20,850 bases of DNA from an uncultured Oscillospiraceae bacterium (GTDB taxonomy: Bacteria > Bacillota > Clostridia > Oscillospirales > Ruminococcaceae). Shown in pieces: positions 1 through 6,171 of the stretch; the first letter of the stretch is position 1; each line of letters starts with the position of its first letter. The stretch is taken from NCBI GenBank assembly GCA_900553955.1, contig USFO01000018.1, positions 1 to 20,850 on the forward strand, read 5' to 3'. The notes under the pieces are model-generated. The model did not search any database. It saw only the letters and a program-made list of their open reading frames with translations, and was not told the DNA's origin. A program made the translations under genes and the position numbers.

Positions 1-6
1 TTACGG

Positions 7-32
7 CTTTTCTTTTGGTTACAAAAGAAAAG
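7..32. repeat. Perfect 11-bp inverted repeat, 4-base loop
   Basis: CTTTTCTTTTG at 7-17 is exactly complementary to CAAAAGAAAAG at 22-32, with GTTA between. The arms are A/T-rich and purine/pyrimidine-biased rather than GC-rich, so a classic intrinsic terminator is not the obvious reading, though on either strand the transcript would end in a U/A-rich arm. The gene it may belong to lies outside the window. It could be the end of another dispersed element. Confidence 0.55.
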
Positions 33-91
33 GGGTAAGCTTCGCCCCGCCGACGGAAGCACGGAGGAATATTGCGGGGCAGTAAATCAGC

Positions 92-172
92 GTAAACGCC
101 GTCACTGGTCGCCGATACAACCCCTCAGTCAGCTTCGCTGACAGCTCCCCTTACACAGGGGAGCCGAGAACT
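92..172. repeat. Dispersed palindromic repeat, copy 1
   Basis: This stretch aligns without gaps over most of its length to 14737-14820. The shared frame is GTARACGCYGTYACYGGTCGC, then TACAACYCCTCAG, a first hairpin, CAGCTCCCC, a second hairpin, and GAGCC. Here hairpin 1 is GTCAGC (128-133), loop TTC, GCTGAC (137-142). Hairpin 2 is GCTCCCCT (144-151), loop TACAC, AGGGGAGC (157-164). A 12-base palindrome GCTCCGCGGAGC follows at 175-186. No ORF with a credible start covers this stretch. Together with 7-32 and the terminator at 289-317 this accounts for the gene-free first 335 bases; I see nothing further in 190-288. Confidence 0.75.
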
Positions 173-288
173 GCGCTCCGCGGAGCCGCGGATTACTCGG
201 CGAGGACGCTCCCGCGCCGTGCGCAGGTTTAGTTGTTCCGGCAAAGCTTGAAAGCCTGAGATACCCCATAAAGAAATACTCGATACGA

Positions 289-317
289 AAAAGCGCCCCT
301 TGAGAAGGAGCGCTTTT
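289..317 (-). terminator. Intrinsic terminator of the DUF4349 gene
   Basis: AAAAGCGC (289-296) pairs with GCGCTTTT (310-317). The stem continues inward with CCTT/AAGG after one C-A mismatch, leaving a 3-base loop. Read on the minus strand it lies 19 bases past the stop codon at 336 and ends in GCGCTTTTT, a good T-run. The plus strand also has CGCTTTTGTTG after the stem, so weak termination in the other direction is possible. Confidence 0.8.
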
Positions 318-335
318 GTTGTTACTGATTATTCA

Positions 336-1400
336 TTACTTGCTTTCACCGTTTTCACTTGCTTCCGGCGCGGGTGCTGCTTCGGGAGCAGGAGCGGCTT
401 CGGGTGCGGCAGCAGCATTCGCCGCATTTTTCTTCGCAAGCCTTTCGGCTTTTCTGCGAGCCTTTTCAGCTTTTTTCCAAGCGACCCTTTCCTGATGGCG
501 GGGATTATTGCGGAGGCAGAGCTTGATGATGAGCACTATAATGAGCACAATTACCGCGATTACCACAAAGTACGGAATGTTCGCCACAAACCATACGAAG
601 AAATCCACGGCGCCTACTCCGACGGAATAGAGGCTGTCGGAGAAGCCGGTCTGAATACGCGACCATGCACTCTTTTCCTCCGGAGAGGTCACGCGGAGCA
701 CCTCGCTTACGGAAATGGAGACGGTGCTGTAATCCACGAGGTTATCGTAGGTGCGAAGCTGGCTTTTGTAGCTTTCGAGCTGATAGCGCACGTCGGACAG
801 ACGGGCTTCGAGGGAGATTAAGCTGTCGACGCTTTCCGCCTGAGCAAGCAGCTCGAGCAGGCGGTCATATTCGGTTTGGAGGGAAGAAATGCGCGCTTCG
901 GTGTCCACATAAGAGAGGGTCACGTCCACCTGATTTTCGTTGCGGGAGGTGATGTTACCTATGCCGCCGACGGTATTGAGGAAGCCGTCAAGCTTTGCGG
1001 AGGGGACGCGGCAGGTGAAGCTTGCATAGCGGCTGCGGCTGTAATTGTAGCTGTTGCCGCTGATGTCGGAGCTTTCGATGTAGCCGCCGGCCTCGGCAAC
1101 GGCCTTTTGCAAAGCGGAAACAAAGCCTTCAAATTCAAGGGTTTCCATGGAAAGATTTATGGTGCGTATCAGTTTTCTTCCGCTTGCGGAGGTGTTCTCC
1201 TCAAGCTTGTCGCCGGAGGAATAGTCGGAATCCATAAATTCTTCGGTGTTTGCGGCTTCCGACTCAAAATAATCCGCACCGGGGGAGAATGACTCTTGGT
1301 ACATATTGCCGCCGTCATACGATTTGTTCACCGCAGAGCTGCACCCGGCAAAGGAAAGAGCGATTACAAGTGCTAAAAGTATTGCGAATGTCTTTTTCAT
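336..1400 (-). CDS. DUF4349 domain lipoprotein
   Basis: A 354-residue predicted lipoprotein. The start at 1400 is chosen because AAGGAGG sits just upstream and the protein then opens with a standard signal peptide (MKKTFAILLALVIALS) and lipobox FAGC, with C20 as lipidation site. Residues ~75-265 match the DUF4349 family: a first half with KLIRTINLSMET and a GGYIES-type segment, a coiled-coil middle (about 165-225, EARISSLQTEYDRLLELL and following heptads) and a closing beta section ending TVSISVSEV. A strong transmembrane helix follows (~280-305). The tail is basic and then an Ala/Pro/Glu repeat (AAPAPE units), probably flexible. The family's biochemical role is unknown; the layout suggests a surface-anchored protein tethered at both ends. 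It lies 92 bases behind the YfhO gene and probably shares its transcript. A longer in-frame start at 1496 is unlikely because it would bury the signal peptide. Confidence 0.88.
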   Translation of the reverse strand: MKKTFAILLALVIALSFAGCSSAVNKSYDGGNMYQESFSPGADYFESEAANTEEFMDSDYSSGDKLEENTSASGRKLIRTINLSMETLEFEGFVSALQKAVAEAGGYIESSDISGNSYNYSRSRYASFTCRVPSAKLDGFLNTVGGIGNITSRNENQVDVTLSYVDTEARISSLQTEYDRLLELLAQAESVDSLISLEARLSDVRYQLESYKSQLRTYDNLVDYSTVSISVSEVLRVTSPEEKSAWSRIQTGFSDSLYSVGVGAVDFFVWFVANIPYFVVIAVIVLIIVLIIKLCLRNNPRHQERVAWKKAEKARRKAERLAKKNAANAAAAPEAAPAPEAAPAPEASENGESK

Positions 1401-1492
1401 TTTATGTCCTCCTTTTTTGTCGAAAGGTTTAAGGCTGCTTAAATGAGCTTCGCATATATAGTGCGGATTTTGTGATGATTTGTTGCACAAAA

Positions 1493-4036
1493 TCACAGGT
1501 CGGGATAAATTTTCGGGTCGGGACCATCATATTCGGTGTAGGGCGGGGTGTCCTCCGGCTTGCGAATGACGGTCAAATCCTCCTCCGGAGGAAGCTCCGG
1601 CTCGTCCTCGATCTCCGCGTCGGCCTCGCGCTTCTCATAATATTCGCTCATAATCTCGTCGTCGTTTTTGTGCTTGCCCGCGCGAACAAAATAGAGGATA
1701 TACAGCACGGAAACGAGGAGCGCTGCGGCGCTGATGTATGCGCCGTATTTAAGACCGGGAGTGTGATAAACAAAGGTAATTTCGTTTGCGCCCTTTTCGG
1801 CATAAACAGCCATAAAGCCGGTGTCGACGCGCTCGATTGCGGTTTCAACGCCGTTTACATAGGCCGTCCAGCCCTCGTCATAGGGTACGGAGAAGAACAC
1901 AAGGTTGTTTTTATTGAGGAATATTTTGGCGTTAAAGCCGCTCGCATCGTACTCGAACTCGAACGCGGAGCTGCGGCTGCGCAGCGCCGCCTGAAGCTGA
2001 AAATTCTCATAGCTCATGTAGCGGTCGGGTCCGCCGGGTAGGTGTTTGACGTCGCTGCTGTACTGCAAAATCTGGCTGTTGGTGAGCACGATGGCGGAGG
2101 TGAGCACTTTGTCGCGTTGGGTGGTCGGAACATCCTCGAACTCCTCCTCGGTGATGTAATAATCAAAGGTGAAGCCCATGGGGATATAGTTCGTGTTCTT
2201 GAAAATATAGTAGCCGTTTTCCTCTTTATAGAACTCAAAGCCCTGGCAGAGCACGGAGTCCGGAGTGACTTCGTCCGCCTGAGCATAAAGATACTTTACG
2301 GAGAGGAGGGAGCGCAGAGCGTAGTAGCTGTATTCCGGCTTGCTGGAAACGTCGCGCTTGACATCTACCTTCGGGTAAAACTCCATGACGGAGGCGGGCA
2401 CAATGCTGTGGAAGCAGCGGATGGAAGGAATATTCCAGTAAAGGCCGAGGTTTTCGAAGCATTCATAGAAATCCGCGCGGACGAAAGTCTGGCTGCCTTC
2501 CTGCGGAAGCTCCATTTCTTCGGAAAGACCCACCGCTTCATCGATAATTTCCTCATGGTCGCCGGCGAAGCTGTACCCGAAGTTGAAGAATGCGAATCCG
2601 TACGCCGCGCACATAAATGCGGTGGCGAAAACAAGAATATTCTTGTAGTGCTTTTTTTTGCGAATGAGCCAAAGCGCAGTGCAAAGCAGCAGCGAAGCCA
2701 CCGCGAAAGACGCAGTAAGCATGAACCAAAGTCCATTATAGAGCAGTCCGACAGTCCAGCCGGTGTCGCTGTAATAAACAGGGGTGAGGGTGAGGACGAG
2801 AATAAGTCCGACGGTGATTGCATAGCAGGGGATAAGTCCCTTCTTGTAGTCCACAACCGGGTGCTTGAGTTGCTCGTCCTCCTCGTCCGGGTCGAAGCGG
2901 GAGGCTTCAAGTGCCTTCACCGTGGCAAGCACAAGGATAAGCTCGAACATATAGAACCAACGGGCGTAGTAGGAATTGTTAAAGAGAATGAAAACCGCAT
3001 TAAACGCCGGAACAAGGGCGCAAACGGTGCAGGCGACAATCATTTTTTTAAGCCAGTCGTGCTTTACGCAGCGCACCCAGGCGATAGCTCCGGTCATGCC
3101 GAAAAGCGGCAGCCAGCCCGCCATGGAAGCCCACTGTGCTCCCTGACCGCTGAACATATTCTGCTTTGCGGGCATATCAGGCGGGAAGAAGAAGCTTGCG
3201 ATTATGGCGGGGGCGCGCTGTTCGCTGTAATAGAGCCAGAGCGACCAGCCGTTGACAAAGTTATCTCCGCCGACACGCGGGTTGCCCATAATCGCCATAA
3301 CGGAGGGCAGAACGGCGACCATGGCAACGCCAAGTCCGAGTACGGATTCGATTCCGACGAAAATGAATTTGCGGAATTTCTGCTTGATATTTTTGTCGGT
3401 AATTCTGATGAAGAAATAGAGCATGACGAAGAAAACCTCGCCTATGAAGAACCAGTAGTTCACCATGGCGTTTATTGCCACGGCGAAAATAAAGGGGCCG
3501 TGCTTGTCCTCGGTGATAAGCTGCTCCATGGCGATGAGCAGGAGCGGGAAGAACGCCGCCACGTCAAGGAAGTGGTTGAAGAAAAGATTATAGACGCAGT
3601 AGCCGGAGAATGCGTAGAGAAGTCCTCCCGCCACGGCGAAGCGTTTGTCCTTGACGAACCTTGCCACATAAAAATATGCGGTTACTGCGGCGGTGCTGAA
3701 CTTGAGCACGAAAAGCGGAGCCATAAGATAGGGAACCGCCGCCGTGCTAAAGGGCAGAGTTATCAGAAAGAACGGGCTGAACAGCAGATAGAAGGAGTAG
3801 GAGCCGATAAAATTTGCGCCGAGGTCGGTTCCCCAGTCCCAGCCTATCTGACCGCTTTTCACAAGCTCGTGAGCGTGCATATAAAAGCATATCTGCTGAC
3901 AGTTATAGTCGCCGTAATAGGTGAAAATTCCGCCGTTTCGGTAAACTATGAAGCCAAGCGCGAGCACGGCGCATATTGCCGCAAGAATCGCCGTTTGCCA
4001 ATGAAGATTTTTTGTGGTTTTGTTTATTCCCGTCAT
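1493..4036 (-). CDS. YfhO family multispanning membrane protein
   Basis: An 847-residue membrane protein matching the YfhO family (PF09586). It has an N-terminal helix at ~14-33, then the family's first-loop motif YGDYNCQQ with Asp43 (a GT-C-like catalytic-loop position), followed by about a dozen hydrophobic helices up to ~470. A large extracytoplasmic domain (~480-780) precedes a last helix near 785-805. The end is an unusually acidic, proline-rich cytoplasmic tail. Bacillus YfhO is implicated in lipoteichoic acid glycosylation; in this organism transfer of a lipid-linked sugar to a surface polymer is inference. The ATG at 4036 is preceded by GAGG. A -10 TATAAT lies ~80 bases upstream. It leads a probable two-gene unit with the DUF4349 lipoprotein. 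A small A/T-rich hairpin (1466-1494) overlaps its stop codon and could lower read-through. Confidence 0.9.
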   Translation of the reverse strand: MTGINKTTKNLHWQTAILAAICAVLALGFIVYRNGGIFTYYGDYNCQQICFYMHAHELVKSGQIGWDWGTDLGANFIGSYSFYLLFSPFFLITLPFSTAAVPYLMAPLFVLKFSTAAVTAYFYVARFVKDKRFAVAGGLLYAFSGYCVYNLFFNHFLDVAAFFPLLLIAMEQLITEDKHGPFIFAVAINAMVNYWFFIGEVFFVMLYFFIRITDKNIKQKFRKFIFVGIESVLGLGVAMVAVLPSVMAIMGNPRVGGDNFVNGWSLWLYYSEQRAPAIIASFFFPPDMPAKQNMFSGQGAQWASMAGWLPLFGMTGAIAWVRCVKHDWLKKMIVACTVCALVPAFNAVFILFNNSYYARWFYMFELILVLATVKALEASRFDPDEEDEQLKHPVVDYKKGLIPCYAITVGLILVLTLTPVYYSDTGWTVGLLYNGLWFMLTASFAVASLLLCTALWLIRKKKHYKNILVFATAFMCAAYGFAFFNFGYSFAGDHEEIIDEAVGLSEEMELPQEGSQTFVRADFYECFENLGLYWNIPSIRCFHSIVPASVMEFYPKVDVKRDVSSKPEYSYYALRSLLSVKYLYAQADEVTPDSVLCQGFEFYKEENGYYIFKNTNYIPMGFTFDYYITEEEFEDVPTTQRDKVLTSAIVLTNSQILQYSSDVKHLPGGPDRYMSYENFQLQAALRSRSSAFEFEYDASGFNAKIFLNKNNLVFFSVPYDEGWTAYVNGVETAIERVDTGFMAVYAEKGANEITFVYHTPGLKYGAYISAAALLVSVLYILYFVRAGKHKNDDEIMSEYYEKREADAEIEDEPELPPEEDLTVIRKPEDTPPYTEYDGPDPKIYPDL

Positions 4037-4094
4037 TTTTCAACCTCGGTAAATAAATATTTTTTAAGGCAAAATTTTTTGCCGAAAGAAGCCT

Positions 4095-4145
4095 TTGACT
4101 GACCGTATATATGTATATTATAGAGCATTGTGCGCTTATTTGAAA
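4095..4145. promoter_or_regulatory. Overlapping divergent promoter-like elements
   Basis: On the minus strand TATAAT (4122-4117) is a perfect -10 for the YfhO gene, with a poor -35 TTTCAA (4145-4140) at 17 bases. On the plus strand TTGACT (4095-4100), 18 bases, TATAGA (4119-4124) could start a transcript near 4131 that runs through the inverted repeat at 4158-4268 to yfbR. The two -10 boxes share bases, so the promoters would be mutually exclusive. The minus-strand -10 is the more convincing half; the plus promoter is inference from hexamer match alone. Confidence 0.45.
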
Positions 4146-4157
4146 GGGTTTTAACAA

Positions 4158-4268
4158 AAAAATTACCCGTGCGGCTCGGCAATGCAAAAAAACTCTGTTC
4201 TTTTCGGAGGAAAAGGCGTATAATAATTCTGCAACTGCCGTTTGGTGGACGCCGCACGGGTTATTTTT
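4158..4268. ncRNA. Candidate structured RNA or bidirectional terminator
   Basis: ACCCGTGCGGC (4165-4175) is exactly complementary to GCCGCACGGGT (4251-4261). Beyond one T-T mismatch the pairing continues as an A-run (4158-4162) against ATTTTT (4263-4268). Inside, TCGGCA/TGCCG and TGCA/TGCA can pair on the same axis, and the core holds a small CTTTT/AAAAG hairpin. On the minus strand the closing arm is followed by AATTTTTTTG, on the plus strand by TATTTTTG, so each strand looks like a stem plus T-run. It stands between the two divergent genes YfhO and yfbR. I do not recognise the fold: the SRP, 6S and common riboswitch signatures are absent. Strand and function are undecided. Confidence 0.4.
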
Positions 4269-4335
4269 GTTCGGAACGCGCGTTCCGTAGATATAGTGCA
4301 AAAAAACTTCGATTTTATTGCAAAGGATGATAAAA

Positions 4336-4917
4336 ATGCAAAGCAGATTTTACGCCTACCTTTCCAGAATGAAGCACATCTTCCGCTGGTCGCTGATGAA
4401 GAACAGCCAACCAGAATCCCTTTCGGTGCATACTCTCGATACGGCGGTAATCGCCCACTGCTTGGGGCTTTTGCGGAACCGCCGCTTCGGAGGAAGCTGC
4501 GATGTGAACCGCCTTGTGCTTTTGGCGCTGTACCACGATTGCAGCGAGATTTTGACCGGAGATATGCCCACTCCCATAAAATATTATAATCCGGAAATAA
4601 ACGACGCATACAAAAAGGTCGAGGCGGTGGCGAACGAAAAGCTTGTTTCCATGCTGCCGGAGGATTTGCGTGGGGACTACCGTCCGCTGCTCTGCCACGA
4701 GAACGAGGATCCGGAGATGCTGCGCCTGCTCAAGGCGGCGGACAAGCTCTCCGCCCTTGTGAAGTGCATTGAGGAGGAGAACGCCGGCAACAGGGAATTT
4801 TCCAAGGCAAAGCAGAGCACTCTGCGCGCTATAGAAGAAATGCGCCTGCCGGAGGCAGACGCATTTGTGGCGGAATTCTTGCCCAGCTACGGGCTTACGG
4901 TGGACGAGCTGAATTAA
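4336..4917 (+). CDS. yfbR: HD-domain 5'-deoxynucleotidase, YfbR type
   Basis: A 193-residue match to E. coli YfbR, which dephosphorylates deoxyribonucleoside 5'-monophosphates in the cytoplasm. The active-site set is complete: R17-W18, H32, H67-D68 (the HD pair, in LYHDCSE), E71, D76 in TGDMPTP, and D136 in KAADKL. The start at 4336 is preferred over ATGs at 4318 and 4327 because AAAGGATG lies correctly upstream and MQSRFYAYLSRMKH then aligns with the E. coli N-terminus. A variant is Val31 where E. coli has Glu (SVHTL against SEHSL). It is probably monocistronic. Its TAA shares bases with the TAA of a small gene on the opposite strand, leaving no room for a terminator. Confidence 0.93.
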   Translation: MQSRFYAYLSRMKHIFRWSLMKNSQPESLSVHTLDTAVIAHCLGLLRNRRFGGSCDVNRLVLLALYHDCSEILTGDMPTPIKYYNPEINDAYKKVEAVANEKLVSMLPEDLRGDYRPLLCHENEDPEMLRLLKAADKLSALVKCIEEENAGNREFSKAKQSTLRAIEEMRLPEADAFVAEFLPSYGLTVDELN

Positions 4918-5090
4918 CGCACCATATCGGAAATTCCGTTTACGATATTCTCCACCGCATGGATGGTCTTTGCCGCGCCGCGCTTCATTTTGCGGGAGCT
5001 GCGGTGCTTGTTTGACATCATATAAATCGCCGTGCCCAATGCGGCGGCTGCCGCCGCGCCGGTGACGGCTGCGGAAACGCCATTGTTCAT
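4914..5090 (-). CDS. Small alanine-rich single-helix membrane protein
   Basis: A 58-residue ORF read on the minus strand from ATG at 5090, with GGAGGG nine bases upstream. Residues ~5-25 form an Ala/Gly-rich hydrophobic helix (GAAAAAALGTAIYMM). A strongly basic stretch follows (SNKHRSSRKMKR), then an amphipathic helix ending NGISDMVR. The positive-inside rule puts the C-terminus in the cytoplasm. Small proteins of this plan are common in Clostridia and recall YtxH-like proteins, but I do not recognise a family and assign no function. Its stop overlaps that of yfbR by four bases (tail-to-tail TTAA), and its start faces the pyridoxal kinase gene. Confidence 0.72.
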   Translation of the reverse strand: MNNGVSAAVTGAAAAAALGTAIYMMSNKHRSSRKMKRGAAKTIHAVENIVNGISDMVR

Positions 5091-5143
5091 AAAAAATCCC
5101 TCCGTTTGTTATTTTCGCTTCTATTTTTCCACGGAGGACAAAA

Positions 5144-5191
5144 ATGATACGCTTGAATATATTTCCGAAAAAATCACGCAAAATTTATTGA
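5144..5191 (+). CDS. Possible 15-codon leader ORF before the kinase gene
   Basis: ACGGAGGAC ends six bases before ATG at 5144, a ribosome site as good as that of any full gene here. The ORF reads MIRLNIFPKKSRKIY and stops with TGA at 5189-5191, directly before the AAAAAAGGAGGG ribosome site of the kinase gene. It is basic and not hydrophobic. It could be a translated upstream ORF that couples to or regulates the kinase, or chance. No codon run typical of an attenuation leader is present. Confidence 0.28.
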   Translation: MIRLNIFPKKSRKIY

Positions 5192-5209
5192 AAAAAGGAG
5201 GGCTTTTCT

Positions 5210-6073
5210 ATGGAAAAGCGCCCTGCGCGGGTTGCCGCAATACATGATTTATCCGGCTTCGGGAGGTGCTCCATCTCCGTAATTCTGCCGGTGCTCTCCG
5301 CCATGGGGGTGCAGGTCTGCCCGGTGCCCACGGCGGTGCTCTCCGCCCACACCGGAGGATTGGGCGACCCGGTTATCCGCGACCTTACGGATTACATTGA
5401 GCCGGCGCTGCGGCATTACAAGAGCCTCGGAATTGACTTTGAGGCGGTATATACCGGCTTTTTGGGGAGCGGGGAGCAGGTGGACTGCTGCCTTGAGTTC
5501 TTTAAGGAATACCCGGGCGCTCTCAAAATAGTCGACCCGGTTATGGGTGATAACGGCAAGCCCTACCGCACCTGCACGCAGGAGCTTCGCCGCCGCATGA
5601 AGGAGCTTGCCGCCGCCGCGGATATAATAACGCCGAATATCACCGAGGCTGCCATGCTGCTGGATGAGGCTTACCCTGCGGCGCCCCTTACCCGAAGCGA
5701 GGCGAAAAGCATGCTGCTCCGCCTTTCGCAGATGGGCCCCAAGCGGGTTGTGGTCACGGGAACGGAGCTTGCGGAGGGGGGACTTTCCGCAGTGGGCTAC
5801 GACGGAGAAAACAGCTCCTTTTGGTATGTGCCCTGCGAATATATCCCGGTAAACTACCCCGGCTGCGGCGATATTTACGCCTCCGTGCTCATCGGAGCGG
5901 AGCTTTCCGGAGCGAGTCTGCCCATAGCCATGGCAAGAGCGGGGGACTTTGCGGAGCTTTGCGTAAAGACCACTTACAGCTACGGAAGCGACCCCCGATA
6001 CGGAGTTATGCTCGAAAGCGTGCTCGGAAAGCTCATCAAAAACGAAATTGTGGGCGACTTTCGCGCACTTTGA
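5210..6073 (+). CDS. pdxY: Pyridoxal/pyridoxamine kinase (PdxY/PdxK-like)
   Basis: A 287-residue ribokinase-superfamily protein, the usual length of PdxY. It should phosphorylate pyridoxal, pyridoxamine or pyridoxine at the 5'-hydroxyl in B6 salvage. Visible motifs are IHDLSGFGRCS near the N-terminus (substrate side), YTGFLGS (81-87), VDPVMGD (108-114), TPNITEA (141-147) and YPGCGDIYAS (216-225). D221 is the catalytic base and the preceding Gly-Cys-Gly forms the anion hole. ThiD and ribokinase have GTGD there, and the Cys for Thr change is seen in this clostridial branch as far as I recall. AAGGAGGG sits correctly before the ATG. The TGA stop lies inside a TTGAGCAC octamer, and a terminator follows at 6121-6167. 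Confidence 0.88.
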   Translation: MEKRPARVAAIHDLSGFGRCSISVILPVLSAMGVQVCPVPTAVLSAHTGGLGDPVIRDLTDYIEPALRHYKSLGIDFEAVYTGFLGSGEQVDCCLEFFKEYPGALKIVDPVMGDNGKPYRTCTQELRRRMKELAAAADIITPNITEAAMLLDEAYPAAPLTRSEAKSMLLRLSQMGPKRVVVTGTELAEGGLSAVGYDGENSSFWYVPCEYIPVNYPGCGDIYASVLIGAELSGASLPIAMARAGDFAELCVKTTYSYGSDPRYGVMLESVLGKLIKNEIVGDFRAL

Positions 6074-6120
6074 GCACGGTTCGACAAAACCCGCATGCTC
6101 ATGCGGAAAATCAAGCTAAT

Positions 6121-6167
6121 AAACACCGCCGTTCCCGGCAAAAATATTCGGGAAAGGCGGCGTTTTT
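6121..6167 (+). terminator. Strong terminator after the kinase gene
   Basis: AAAC, CCGCC (6126-6130) and TTCCCG (6132-6137) pair with CGGGAA (6149-6154), GGCGG (6156-6160) and GTTT (6162-6165), with two single mismatches and an 11-base loop. Five Ts (6163-6167) follow. A smaller hairpin CCGCAT/ATGCGG sits upstream at 6091-6106. The next gene's ATG is only a few bases beyond the T-run, so its ribosome site would lie inside the 3' arm. Confidence 0.85.
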
Positions 6168-6171
6168 ATAT

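Noticed and set aside
92..172. CRISPR repeat
   Set aside because: There is one copy here and one 14 kb away, with no regular spacers.
2042..4102. A 686-codon open frame on the plus strand, opposite the YfhO gene
   Set aside because: It mirrors the YfhO gene; the translation is rich in His, Glu and Arg without domain, membrane or start-site logic. Codon bias keeps the opposite strand open. The minus-strand protein is a clear family match.
5821..6171. N-terminal extension of the germination protein back to 5821
   Set aside because: It overlaps the kinase gene and crosses its terminator; the extension is Arg/His-rich shadow sequence with no family similarity.
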